64,000 bases of DNA, from the NCBI RefSeq assembly GCF_037975245.1, contig NC_092579.1, forward strand, positions 21,522,666-21,586,665, given 5' to 3'. This DNA is from Apostichopus japonicus (taxonomy: Eukaryota; Echinodermata; Holothuroidea; Aspidochirotida; Stichopodidae). Below the pieces are notes generated by a model. It made no database searches. It was not told the DNA's origin and worked only from the letters and a program-made list of their open reading frames with translations. How positions within the stretch are numbered: position 1 is the first letter of the stretch; each line of letters starts with the position of its first letter. A program made the translations under genes and the position numbers. Positions 12,201-27,200 of the stretch are shown piece by piece.

Positions 12201-15200
12201 CCTTCCGAGAGCAAGCGTCCTCGACTACCATCGATCGAAAGTGGATCATATTCGACGGGCCTGTCGACGCTGTTTGGATCGAGAACATGAACACTGTACT
12301 TGACGACAATAAGAAGGTAAGATAAATAGGTTCCACTTTGGTTCTTGCCTCCTGTGGACTACAACAAAATAAGCGTGAGATAAATCATCAAATTTCATCT
12401 GATGCAATTAATATCTTTTATAACCTAGTAGATTATTTTAAATTAACGTGGAAGGAAACATTGGAGATATTATGCAAATCATGCAAAAGTATGATTATTA
12501 AATCTATCAAAAGTGCACATTTTTGCTCTTAACCTGCTCTTTCTAGCCTACTATCCTTTTGGATCCAACTGCAATAGTACAAAGGACTGTCTGCCATTAG
12601 CTAGTGTCAATTTTTTGGGTCTTTCTTTTTTTGTGGCAAACTCAAGTATTAACTAACGTGTCTTCCCTCTCGATGGTATGAAATTTAGAGATGATTCCCA
12701 TACTTTACCAAATTTGTTGACAAATAGCCTTTAGAACACTTCACAGAATTCAGGGGGGTTGTGGGGGGGGGGTGTGGAGGGGGTAGTTTTAAATCTTTAG
12801 TGAAATGACAGATGAAACTCTCTTCTTTAAGTCATCTCTACTCCTCGATATGGAGTAGTAGAACTCCGGTCTATCTCTTTTATGTAGTAGGGGCAAATGA
12901 CACACTGAGGTTGATAAGCTATTACATTTTAAGATGATAGTTGTCTGTTTCTCTTCTCCAAGCTCTGCCTGATGAGCGGTGAGATCATACAGATGAGCTC
13001 CAAGCAGAATCTGATCTTTGAACCAGCAGACCTGGAGCAGGCCAGCCCAGCTACGGTCAGTCGATGCGGTATGATCTACCTGGAACCCTTTAATCTTGGC
13101 TGGAGACCCTTCAAGGAGTCCTACATGGATACCCTCCCATCAACCCTGAACAAGGAACACAAGGAGTTAGTCAATGACCTCTTTGAATGGCTGATTGACC
13201 CATGCCTCTGTAAGTTGTCTTGGTTTAATAGATTGCTAGTTGTCTTGATTTAATAGATTGGTAATTGTAATATTTGTTGCTAAGTATGCATTGTTTTATA
13301 TTTAAATTAATTATTTACATTAACTTTAAGTTATTAGTCGTTGAGTTTCGCCCATTTAAATGGTGTTTTATATAAGTGCCTTGATTTATTACAGGTCCAT
13401 GGAAATCAGTTAGTTTTAATAAGAAATACATTGTTTTGCAACTGTGGGACATTTGACTTACAACGGAAACTATCATGGTGTGTAGTATGTGTTACGTCAA
13501 CATGCTGTAAAAAATAATGATATAACAGTTTATAGAATGATGATGATAGAATGAGGTCGAAACCAGTTTCGAACATGTAAATTTTAGAAAAATTCTTTAT
13601 CCAAACCCAGAGAAGTAAGCCAGGCAATCAATTCATCTTTCAGGTAGGACTCCGGTCTTAGAATTGTATCGAAAGATATCTGTGCCGTTTTAATGAATCT
13701 TACAAATTAGAATCATTCATACTGATTCTCCTCGATATTTTTTCTTCCTTTATGTTTATGTTTATTGACTTATAAAGCGCACGATATCTACAAAGAAAAA
13801 GTGCATTCAGTGGCGCTGTACAAAAGTATAATAGTAATGTTAAGTACATACAGTTTTTAATTCACGCTTGTAACGTTCAAAACTATGAATAAATTGACGA
13901 AAACCAGGTAAGCTATTCCAAGTCATGGGAGCTGGGACTGGAAACGATCTGACTTTAAATGTTTTACAAGTTTACTTCAAGATAAGTGTGCAAATATCTC
14001 TGTATATTTTCAATCATTTTAAAGAAACAGTAAGCATTTAGTTTTGTAGTTACAAGTAGCCTCTTTCACTCCCCCTCAGCCTTCCTCTCCACTCCTACCC
14101 TCACCCCAAACACATTTTCATTGTGCCGTTATGTAAACTTCCTTTGAAAGTTTTATGTTTAAAGAGAGTCTACTAAAATATAACTGAATTAATTTTGTTG
14201 TCTGTTATTTTTCAGATTTTATCAATCATGAATGCAAGTTTTTTGTGGCTACATCTGACATTCATCTAACAAAGTCCTTGATGAATCTCTACTCTTGCCT
14301 TCTGGACGAGATCAGCCAATCAGGAGAGGAGGGTTACCCTGAGTTATCCAATCAGCAGGTTTGTTTCACAGAAATACCATGTATCAAAACTTTTGTGCAT
14401 GAAAATTATTTCTTGCCTAGTTTGTATGGTAGATGGTAGACAAAGAGCCAGTCTTGGATCATATTTGTTTGAAACTTCATAAAACATCTGTTTCTGTACA
14501 AATGTCCTTAACCCTTCCAATGATATCGTTTCAAAACTGATAACATTAATCTTAAAGTTGTTTGTTAGGATCTCCTCATTAAATGGAATAAAAGGGATAC
14601 TTGTAGTTTTGAGTACAACAGTATGGGAATACAAATAGAATTCCCTGTTGATATGAGTACAGGTAGCAGAAGAGTTGCCCTTGGTTATGTGAAGTAGTAT
14701 GTGGTTTTGAGTACAAATATGAGTACTCAACATTACACTAGTATCTAATACTAGCATTCCAAAATGTCCCATGTACTAGAACAAAGCTCAAATCCATGGC
14801 AACAGGGAGGAGGGGGGGGGGGAGGGGGAGAGGATACCAATACTGGCAACGATGCTAGAATACAAGTACCAGTACAGAGTCAATACAAGTCCACCAGATA
14901 GTGGCAGAAGTGTTGCCAGATATGCTACATACCGTCAAAATTTCATTCACTTGCGATATATATTTTTACACAAATTTGGATGTTTTATGTTTTTATGTTT
15001 TTCTTTTGAAATATGAATTTGCATGCTATTTGTAATTGTGTGGCAATATTTTTACCCGACATATTGGGGACTTAAACTGAGCCAGGGAGTTGTCACTGAT
15101 TTTTGATAATATCAAAGGGATGTATCTTTTGCTCTATGCCTTAGTATCTTTAATGTCTTTAATGATTTTAATGTCTTTAACTATTTTCCCCATCAGTAAA

Positions 15201-18200
15201 TGCACTCGTCTTTTCATTTTTGCTTTTTTGTTTTTTTTCTGTGGTTTGAAACAGATCACGCTCTGGCTACAAGGGTTGTTCCTCTTCTGTTTAGTCTGGT
15301 CGTTAGGGGCGACCATGACCGGTGACAGCAGAAACAAATTCAACCAGTATTTCAGGACTCTGATCAGTGGAACGGACCCCGATCATCCCAAACCAAAGAG
15401 TATTAAAATATCAAAGGTAAGTTTGACAAGAATTTCAACTTGTATAAATAATAATAATATTCATAAAGGCGTTGATATATGAGTCTGTACTCTTGGTGAA
15501 TAGTAGTTATGTCAGTGAGCTGTGCTGGTTGTTTCAACAGGCCTTGACCTGATGGCAATATTACGTCATGTTAGTCGATCACTACGTAACAGCTTATGAT
15601 GAAATATTTCATGGATTCACTTGTTTTCTTCCAGAGTAATTCATTCCCAGAGAGAGGCACCGTTTACGACTACTACTTCCAGAAGCAATCCAGCGGCAGT
15701 TGGGCCGAGTGGATCAACTACATCGATAAATCAAAGACAGTCATTCCGACAGATGCAAAGGTGAGTGACTTACAATACTCCTGGTTGATTATATGTACTG
15801 TAAACGGCCTCCCATTATACAAATACATATAGGCACAGAGAAAACATGGGCCAAACCATACCTGTGCAAAATTTCAGTTCAACCATGTAAAACATATGAC
15901 TGCACTCATATCAGGTGTGCTGACCCTTATAGGCATTGAAGACTTGCCCCAAACCACGTGCGGCCATCTGAAAAAGTTAACTTTCTGTTGCTTGCAAGTG
16001 ACGTTTTGTTTGTGTCGCTACAAAATGCAGACAGTAATGAAACGTGATACCTTGTTATCTTTAGCTGGACCTGAGATGTCCATCGCTGTATCGTTTAAAC
16101 ACTGTGCTGTGGGTATTGACCGCAGCTGTATGTACTGATTGTACACTAGTGTCTAATTACCGACGGTATCAGGCTGTGTGTGTATAATGTATATATTTTC
16201 TGGGATCGATGGTGGTGTCTAACACTTCTGTTACACCTGTTTCGAAACTAGGTCAAATTACCGGCATAAGACGTTTCATTTTGCGCGAGTCTCCACACCC
16301 TTTTAGACCTGGGGTTTGATCACCTTACCTGTCTACACTGCACAATGTTCATTTTATGTATTAGTGAGATATCTATTCTGTCTGGCCCTTTGCTTCAGCC
16401 AATGATTTCTTTTGGCACTCGTGGAAAGTTAAGTGAAAAGCCCTGTGATACACTCTCAACCTGAGTCCCCATTGATGTTGGGACTATGACCATGTCATCA
16501 TGTAAGAAAAACAAAACTCTGTTGAAAAGAACAGAAGAATTAGCTTAACCCAATGGCTTAGAAGTATAAACAAAGTTGTGAATATTATGAAACATTTACA
16601 GGTTCACGTCAACATCATTGCAAGTATGTACATCTATCAAACCAACAGAGGGAGTTGATCAGTAGCAAGAAGAGGCAAACAGAGTAAACATTTCACTGTT
16701 GTATTGTAAACAAAGTTGTATATTCTCATTGTTTTTCACATTTTCTTGCAGTCAAAGATTGCAATGCTTTTAAAGGTGAAGTCTCACATATATTTAGCAA
16801 TTTCGCAAAAAAATGACCATTTTTTTAAAGTTGTAAAAATGAGCTGTAAGATTTGGTTGTCATGGGTGAGTGATGAGAGGGCTTGTCAGATCTCCTAATT
16901 GGATATGTTTATTTTATTTGAAAACTGCTTCTTTAAAGTTGTAAAATGAGCCGTTATGATTGATCGTTACAGGTCAGCGATGTCATAATCCAGACCAATG
17001 AAACAGCTCGTCAAGTCTTCTTCCTGGATACTTTTGTGACCCACGAGAGACCTCTGCTGTTGGTCGGACCTACGGGGACTGGAAAATCAGCCATTACCAA
17101 TAATTACTTGGTCGGCCTGCCCAAAGAAAAGTACGTTCACCAAGATGGTATTAGAAGCATGGGCAATAAACAAGAATAAGTCACAACGATTACCATTAGT
17201 CATTTGTTTACCTTTAATGTTATGTTTACCTGTATAGTTGTGGGCATGCTTTAAAAGGAGGAGAAAGTTAGAGAGGGGTTTTTTATTCCTTGTTTGATGG
17301 GTTCTTCATGGTTGTAGGATTCTATAAGTATCGCAGTGCCATCACTTTGTACTTAATATTGTGTTAGAAGAAATGGTGATCAATATTAAACATAGAGTAC
17401 TTAGACTTTGCATGTAAAGGTGATTATTATATATATCTCTTAAAGCGACAAATATTTTCTATACTCTAATTTTACTATCATTGCTATAAGTTGTGATGAA
17501 TTTGATGAACTTTGCCACTTTCGTATTTGGTACTTCGATGAAATGTTTAACTTGTGAGTGCATCTGGACTTCCCTTTACCTAAATTTGCCAGGTCAGAAG
17601 GTCATCTTATAACATGTTTACAATTGTGAACTATTTGTTAGTAACTGTTTACATATTCCATACACATCATATTGTGTAATTACAAAGAAACCAATATTTT
17701 TTCATTTGATTAAGGGATTTGTTATTCTTGTTGTTAAAAACTAGACTGTTTTATTTATTTTTTTAACTTAATTATTTTATGTGTTATCTGGCAGTAGAGC
17801 CAGAGATACAACATGAGAGGGCAAAATGAGAATTGTTTTCTGTGTTCTTATGAAGGAGAAATAACATTTTGAGAAAAATTGTGAGAATCTTCAGCTCCAT
17901 TTTGTACTTTGTGTTCATCTAATGTTGTCTTTTCTTCTTTCGTCTCAGGTACATTCCAAATAATATCAATTTTTCAGCCAGAACTTCTGCCAATCAGACT
18001 CAAGATATCATCATGTCTAAACTAGATAGGTATGGACTTGTTTTTTTTAATGAATTCCAACGTTTTGCTCCACTAAGTGTAATTATATGAATAGAATGTC
18101 TCCCATTTCTGTTCCTTTCCCTTATTGCAAGTTGCTAATTGCTAGATTCTACCATTACTTTTACAAGACCTTTCATCAACTGAGTTTTAAATTCATTGAT

Positions 18201-21200
18201 ACCAAAGGCTGACAGTGTGTTTTATGAATTTTGCAAATAACTCATTACAGTTGAGGAGAAGCAGATATGAACATGTGGTGTGCTATAAAGCCCCCCCTCC
18301 ACCCCTCCCCTTCCCTCTCAATATCCCCTTAAAAAAAATTACAGTTGAGAAGAAGCAGATATGAACATGTGGTGTGCTATAAAGCCCCCACCCTCCCCTC
18401 CCCTACCCTCTCCCCATCCCCTAAAAAAAAAGATAATAATAATGAAAATGTAAGTAACTAAAATGGTGCAAACTTGATAAAGGATATGAATAAAATATAA
18501 ACATAATTGTAACATTGCACTTCAGAATTTGTTATCAACTTGATTAAAACTAGGCATCGGAAATTCGATCCCTTGCAAACGTTGTTAATTTTATACCACT
18601 CATTTCCCAGGAGGAGGAAAGGTATCTACGGTCCTCCGATGAGCAAGAAGTGCATCCTCTTTGTCGACGATCTCAACATGCCGGCGAAGGAGAAGTACGG
18701 CGCTCAGCCACCAATAGAATTACTCCGACAGTGGATCGACCACGCCCATTGGTACGATAAGAAGGATACGTCCAGACTGGAACTAGTTGACACGGTAACG
18801 TTTCTGTCTCTTGTAACTTAAAGGTAATCTCTGCGTTGCATTACGAACGTTTATGCAACCCCAGTGCACTTTCTTGTTCTGCTAAAACTGTGCTGTTTGC
18901 CTGTAAATTAGCCTAGTGCGCACTCGATGACAAGGTCAATCGTTTGCCTGGAATGTGAGTTGAGAATTCAGGTAGGTGTAACTATGGTTACTGTTAAAGT
19001 AGTATAGGCCTAGGTCAAATTTTCATATATGATTGTGGACGTGTGTATTTATAGTTTACCATACAAAGTAAACAATTCTTCTGGAGACATTAAGCATCTT
19101 TCATAACCGTTGTCCCTATGAGTCAAATACGTGTCAGTACAAAAGGAGTTGCAAGAGGTGACCATTATTTTGTTCTTTGTAGCATATCTGAGGAAGTACA
19201 GAATAAATTTAAGCCAGTGTGTAGTAGCATTGTGTATGAAACTTGACTATCTGTCTATGTCATTACAGCTGTTGGTGTGTGCCATGGGTCCACCCGGCGG
19301 GGGAAGGAACGACATCACCAGCAGATTCACCAGACATTTCAATCTAATCTCCATCGATTCCTTTGATGATGAAACCATGTCAAAGATTTTCACCTCCATA
19401 ACAGACTGGCATTTCACTAAAGGATATGATGGCTGCTTCCTCAGGCTTGGGAAGGTGAGCTTTGTTTGCTTTCATGAAAATCCCCCCATCTCCTCCATCC
19501 CCCTCCCACCTTCCCTCTCAACAGAATATTCAAAGAAAAGGAAACCACTTTTGCTGGGAAAGTATTCATGGGTCATTTTAAAATGATTAGTTCTGTGTGT
19601 TTACATGTGCTGTTTGTCTCTGTAGTATGTATTGCCAATCACTTGGTCAGTTTTAAAATGATATATGTCTATGAAATTAAACCCAGTCTTGCATAAGTTT
19701 ACTTACATTGGTACCAAAGACTTTTCCTTAAGACATGGGTGCATTAGGTGCCTTCACTCGGTAATAAGTGCTAAAGGTTTAAATAACCCAACTTTACATT
19801 GATTTGAACATTGATAACAGCAAAGACTTCATAAGCTTCAGTTCTGAGCTTAAATTTTTCAATTGAATATTATCCCATATTGCCGTCTCTTCCTGCACTC
19901 ACCCTCGCCGTCAAGTTTTGCCTGAAATAAAGATCTTGTTGGAAATATAAAATAGCCTAGTGTTTTCTGAAGATGCCTTATGGCTCCACTCTGTAAAATA
20001 TTCATGGAACATTTCTTCTATCAGAGCTAAATCTACATTTGTTATTCTTTCCCTCTACAACAAGATAATGGTCCAAGCCACTCTGGGTGTCTACAAATCT
20101 GCCGTCACCAACTTCCTACCGACCCCGTCCAAATCTCACTACGTCTTCAACTTGAGAGATTTTGCTCGGGTCATCCGCGGAGTCCTGCTCGTACCAAAGT
20201 CCTCACTGGTCGAGGACGACAAGGACAAGCTGATCAGACTCTGGATCCACGAAGTGTACCGAGTGTTCTACGACAGACTCATCGATAACCAAGACAGGTG
20301 AAGGATAGTCTCAGTATATTAATCTTGTTTGCATGCTGCTTTAAATTGTTAAAGGGATACTCATGGGTTTTCATTTGGTTGAAGTGTACCGAGTGTTCTA
20401 CGACCGACTCATCGACAACCAAGACAGGTGAAGGATAGTCTCGATATATTAAACATGTTTGCATGCTGCTTTAAATTGTTAAAGGGATACTCATGGGTTT
20501 TCATTTGGTTGAAGTGTACCGAGTGTTCTACGATCGACTCATCGACAACCAAGACAGGTGAAGGATAGTCTCGATATATTAAACATGTTTGCATGCTGCT
20601 TTAAATCATTAAAGGGATACTCATGTGTTTTCATTTGGTTGAAGTGTACCGAGTGTTCTACGACCGACTCATCGACAACCAAGACAGGTGAAGGATAGTC
20701 TCAATAGATTAAAGGCATTGAAGACTCGCCCCAAATCGCGTGCCGCGATCTGAAAAAGTTAACTTGCAAATGACGTTTTCTTCTTGTCGCTACAAAATGC
20801 AGACAGTAATGAAACGTGATACCTTGTTATCTTTTATCTAGACCTGCTATGTGCACTGTGTTGTGGGTATTGACAGTAGCTGCATGTATTGACTGTACAC
20901 TAGTGTCTAATTAACGACGGTAGCAAGCTGTGTGTGCATTTTCTGGGATCGATGGTGGTGTCTAACCCTTCTGTTACAACTCATTCCAAACTAGGTCAGA
21001 TTACCAGCATGAGACGTTTCTTTGTGCGCGAGTCTTCACACCCTTTAACCTGGTTTGCATGCTGCTTCATATCATTAAAGGGATACTCATGGGTTTTAAT
21101 TTGGTTTCGTGAATCACTTCAGGAGGCATATGCATTATAGACCGTAGAAAACAAGGACACACCTGTGACAGAACTGAAATTTGATTAATCTAGGTGCACA

Positions 21201-24200
21201 TTGCTATGGTCTTTAAAGGAGCATTTATGAGTTTTATTCAGTTGCAAGAACCACATCAGGAGGCGTATGTTGTGTGAGGGAGTTGGGTTTTGTGGCAGTT
21301 CTAACAAATTGTTAGAATTTTGTTTATTTATTAACCAAGGAAATACAATTCCCCGGATTATTGCATTTTGTTTCCTTTCTTGAGCTAATGACATAATGAT
21401 TCAAGCTACTATGATTGTCTCCAAATCTCAAAAATATTTATCCAATGTTTTCTTTTCTTGTTTTTTAGGGTAACTTTCTTTGAAATTGTCAAGGAGATGA
21501 CTCAATCACACTTCAAGCAGAGCATGGATAAAGTTCTCAGTCATCTCACGCCAAGTGGAAAACTGATCGACGATAACATCAGGTAGGAGAAAGAGAGAAA
21601 ATAACAATAAACTATTTTCTACAAAAAATATTGTTGAACATGGTTTTAATCAATAGAAAAGTGAATTGAAAAGTAGAAGTATATTCTTGTTAGTTTCACC
21701 CTGGTCGATGTGTCCATTTTTACTTGGCAGTAAAATGCACGGATGTTTCAAATGCAACAAAGTTTTGTGTTCTTCCTGTTGAAACTTGTTTCTACCAAGG
21801 CATCAACATACCCCATCTGCATACTAAACTACATAATCCAGCCACTTTTATCGATGATCTACTGATGCTATATTGATTATTTTATCGTTTTTTATCAGAA
21901 GATGTATTGAAATGTTAAAATTATTTAATGAACAAACTGAAAACTGAAGACTGGGTCGTTTATTGTTTACTTATATTTTCTTCTACCATTGCCAACATCT
22001 CAACAGGAGTTTATTTTTCGGCGACTTTGGCGACCCTGATACGGATACCAAAGATTACGACGAGATAGTCAACTTCAAGACCCTTACCACATCGATGGAT
22101 GCGTACTTAGCCGAGTACAACCAAGTCAGTAAAGCCCCCATGTCTCTGGTCATGTTTAAGTTTGCCATTGAACACATATCCAGAGTCAGCCGAGTCTTGA
22201 AGCAGGACAACGGACATCTACTGCTCATCGGTAAGTATCTGAACCAGTAGAAGACGTGTAATCAGAGGTGTTGGAAGCCAGGTCCAGCCCTTGGCACAAT
22301 TATTTCAATGTGCCTCCCCCCCCCTCCGTCTTTATAGGACAGTTTAAAATACATCATGAAAATGAGAAATACATTATGCATCTTCACATGCTGTGACACT
22401 TCTCCTTAAAATCCTTCACAATCACACTCCATCAGAACATGGAGATGGAGAGGTTTTAAATGTTTTAGTTGGGTACCTAAGGGGGTAACCATGCACCCCA
22501 CTCCCCCCTCCCCAGGACTATTCCCCAGTGGCAAAGCCACAGCTTCTTCTCATCATGTACAGGACATCTCCAAAAAGAGTTAGAATACTGTTTCTCTAAC
22601 AACAGGCATAATTTTTTTTATTGCATCTTAAGAAATAACAGAAAACAAAATAAATTTGTTATAATTGATATTTATTGTGCAGAAAGAAAAGTTTTTGAAA
22701 GGAGCTTTGTCTGCATGTTTGAGTCCTCCATGTTATCACTGTTTATACACTTGCTAAAATTCAATGTACCATACATGTTTACACTTTTCCAGATCTCAAA
22801 ATGGCCATTGCGGTATATTCTTGCACACCCACAAAAATATTTATTTGTATGTTCACATGTATTAGTAGATCTGTTGATATCAGATTGCGGATGCAACTAT
22901 CTCCTTGCATCCCTGCTTTTAATACTAGTCTTTATAAGCATCAGTTATGCTAACTTTAAGATGCTAGTTTTCATTCTTGTTGTCACTATTGTAAGTCTAA
23001 GGCAAGACACAAGTTATGTAACTAATGCAGTCTTCTAATGTAACATAGGACTGTATGTAAGGCTCAAAGTAACTAAAAGCGTGCATAGATACAAAGAGCT
23101 CCAAGCGCTCTCAAATTTAGAGCAAGTCAGATTTGGATTTTTCCTTTTTTTTCATTTGTCTGTGATCATTCTGTTTCACAGGTATCGGTGGCAGTGGACG
23201 TCAGAGTGCGGCTAAACTAGCCTCCTTTATGGCAGATTATGACCTGTTTCAGATTGAAATTACCAAAAATTACACCAACACTGAGTGGAGAGATGATCTA
23301 AAGAGGGTAAGCTATCATCTGGCCATAAAAACACAAAATAGCAAATGAAGATCGCATGAGATATTTCCTGTAGTGTCAAAAGAAGGTACATTACCATCAG
23401 TGTAATGGGAGAAGATGAGATAATTCCTATAGTGCCAAAAGAAGGTACACTACCATTAATGTTATGGGAGAAGAGAGATATTTCCTGTAATGCAAAGAGA
23501 AGGTACACTACAATCAGTGTAATGGGAGAAGATGAGATATTTCCTGTAATGCCACAGGAAAGGTACACTACCATCACTGTAATGGGATCAGAAACAGTAT
23601 GTGACATTTTGTATGCAAACACTTCACCTACAGTGTTAAAAGAACTGACAGTTATTCATATATTGGACCCCATTCTTATTTTTTGTAGCTTCTTCTGAAA
23701 GCTGGTGCAGAGGGCAAGCAGACTGTCTTCCTCTTCAGCGACAATCAAATCAAAGATGAATCATTTGTAGAAGATATTAACATGATACTGAATACCGCCG
23801 ATGTGCCCAATCTCTACGCCGCTGACGAGAAGGCCGAAATCATCGAGAAAATGCAACAGGTGGCGAGAGTGGAGGTTAGTTGTCAGTATACATAGTTTCA
23901 TTGATTGTAATTGTTAAACAGGAACCGGGGTCAGGGGTCAATGCCTGTTTATGCAGATGTTTTATGCTAATTCAATGGTGTTGTTGTATTCAGAATATGA
24001 CCTTAGGGTAAGGTGACCAGACGTCCCCGATTTTCGGGGACAGTCCCCGATTACAGTGTGCTGTCCCCGATGAACAAGTGTCCCCGAAAATGTCCCCGAT
24101 TCGTCAAAATGTTCAGGAAATTTGAAAATATCCCACATTATTAGTAAAATAATAGTAAAAACAAAATTTAGTCAAGTGTGCAGGCGCAGAACGGAACAGG

Positions 24201-27200
24201 TGGGCCAGTGTAAAGTGGAAACACTGTTAAAAATATGCTAGATTGATTTAGCCTAGCACTCTTTCGACCGTATAATTGGCAACTACGGCGACACAACGAC
24301 ACCTATGGTGTGATTATGAGCAACTCACAATCTCTCAAAGAACCACGTAAAATAAGTGAATTTCATCTAAAAAAAGCTACATTTTTGAAAATAAAATTGA
24401 TTTAAAAAATGCTTCTAAGTATCACCATTTTACATCTAAGCACCTTAGGCACTTGAAAATTTTCCAAAGGGGGAGGGGGACACCCCCTCCCCTTATACCC
24501 CTCCCCAATATCAGTCACGCAATAAATGTCCCCGATTCTAGTCAGGAAATATATGGTCACCTTACCTTAGGGTTTGTTCATATATCATTCCTACAGATGT
24601 GGGACTAGGTAGGTATTGTTCTGTAAATAAACACTTTGAACAAAAGGAGAAAATTAAATGTCTTGTGATAATGGTGATAGTACTTTTGTTATCAAAGGAT
24701 AATTACAGAGAACGAGCCCTTCAAAAGAGAAGAAGCAATGTACTGTTTGATGTAGTGGCAGTATTTGGCACTCTTCATACTTCAGGAGACATTACCAAGT
24801 TTACCCTTCAAAAAAGGAGAGAAAAAAAACATATTTGGTTGTTTGTACAGCAAAGAAAAGGCTAAAAGTAATCACCAGCAATGACTGGAGAGATAAGTTG
24901 GTAGAGTGCAGGAGATGTATTCTGATGCCATCATCAATTGAATCCAGTCAATAATTTACTCTACCATGTTAAAATTAGTTTCACAATGTTATTTGATCAT
25001 TTATTTTTTGCAGGGAAAGAAGATTGAAGCCACTCCCTTAGCTATGTATAACTATTTCACGGAGAAGGTCCGTAAGCATCTCCACGTGGTGTTGGCGATG
25101 AGTCCAATCGGTGATGCCTTCAGAAATAGACTGAGGATGTTCCCGTCTCTCATCAACTGCTGTACCATCGATTGGTTCCAAGTAAGAATTACGTTTTGGA
25201 TAATAGGCAGCGTGGAAATGAAACTCCCCCTCCTTCTCCCCCTCCCTCCCACACCATTTTGCTCAAGATGGATCATGAAGGTTAACTGAACAAATAATGG
25301 TTCTTTGAAATGATAACATGTGACACTAACACATAACTTGTCTCAGCTCATTTATTTATTCTAATATAAATATAAACATAAACATATTTTATCATATATT
25401 ATTTTATTTTATAATATTTTTATCATATTCTATATTTATTTTATACATCGTTAACTATGATATACCTGTTCAGCTATTTGTGCTATTCCAGTCTGGTCTG
25501 CTACTATACCTATATATCAATTTAGCAATAATTAGATGCAAGTTATCATTTGTTAATTAAGCTGTGTCTTCCTTCAGTATTGTACCTCTCTTTCCTCATG
25601 ACAGGGAATAAAAATAGTCAAAATTGCTAGACAAGGGCAAAGAATTGGAGCAGTTTTTTTTTACAAACGAACCATATTTGTATTTTATAAAAGACAAAGG
25701 TCAGAGACTTAAAAACTGCTACACAAAAATTGTAACACTAAATACTTCACTATATGACCACACCATATAATAATTTACACATTATTTTGACAACCTTAAA
25801 TATGATTAAGAAATATGTGTGGCTTTATCTGTTTGGTTGCTCCTAATTGGCCAGTTATGGAACTTTTTATTTTTTATTGCGGTTTTAATTGTCCCTTTCT
25901 CATCCTAGGCATGGCCTGAGGATGCTTTAGAGATGGTAGCCAATAAGTTCCTTGAAGATATGGAGTTGGAGGATGAGGTCAGGAGGGAGTGCGTCTCTAT
26001 GTGTAAACACTTTCACGAGAGTGTCAGGAAGATGTCAGAGGAGTAAGCTTTCTACTCTGTTCAATTTATTTATTAACTTTTCTTTTATCTGAATATTTCT
26101 TGTGCAATTTTTTTTTTTTTTTTTTTTTTCTTAAGTTTGTCGATAATATTGTGAATCTTTGTAAAGTTTTTAAACATATTTTGTGAATAGTTGTGAGTCA
26201 CCATTTGCCTTTAGTAGATAAAGAAAATGACTTGCTGATAACAAGATGTCAATTTTTTTAAATTTTGCTACAGTAATCATCAGATATTTAAATATAGTCC
26301 AAAAATAGCCATGAGTTTTTACTTTGTGTGGCTTTCACAATGTTTTGGGTGAAACTGTTAGATGATCGACTGGTGAATTTCTCAAAAACTTTGAATTATA
26401 ATAGGTTTCTGGCAACTTTACGTCGTCACAATTACGTCACCCCGACATCATACCTGGAACTGATCCTCACCTTCAAGAAGCTCTTGACCTTGAAACGGAC
26501 CGAAATACTCACAATGAAGAATCGCTACGTGGTGGGGTTGGAGAAACTAGAGTTTGCGGCATCGCAGGTAGCAGTGATGCAGAAAGAACTTACTGATCTA
26601 CAACCAGAGTTGATCAAGACCTCTGGGGAGACGGAGAAATTATTAACCAAGATAGAGCAAGACACGGTAGAAGTAGAAGCAAAGAAAGAGGTGAGAATTG
26701 TTGTGCTCTTGTAGCAGCAGTCTGTAAGACTGGCTACCCAAGTCTGTATTCTTATAGCTGACTGTAGACCAGCTATCCAAGGTTGTATTCTTATATCAGT
26801 CTGTATGACCAGCTATCCAAGGCTGTATTCTTATAGGTGGCTGAAGACCAGCTATCCAAGGCTGTATTCTTATATCAGTCTGTAAGACCAGCTATCCAAG
26901 GCTGTATTCTTATAGGTGGCTGAAGACCAGCTATCCAAGGCTGTATCCTTATGGCTGGCTGTACACCAGCTATCCAAGGCTGTATCCTTATGGCTGGCTG
27001 TACACCAGCTATCCAAGGCTGTATTCTTATAGGTGGCTGAAGACCAGCTATCCAAGGCTGTATTCTTATATCAGTCTGTATGACCAGCTATCCAAGGCTG
27101 TATTCTTATAGCTGGCTTTAGACCAGCTACCCAAGGCTGTATCCTTATGGCTGGCTGTACACCAGCTATCCAAGGCTGTATTCTTATGGCTGGCTGTACA

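Noticed and set aside
20279-20594. Two nearly identical 61-codon minus-strand frames
   Set aside because: They are opposite the 130-bp array, so duplication of a chance frame explains the identity.
23260-23698. Overlapping frames on both strands in the intron after dynein exon 24
   Set aside because: They arise from the 59-bp minisatellite and have no recognisable domain.
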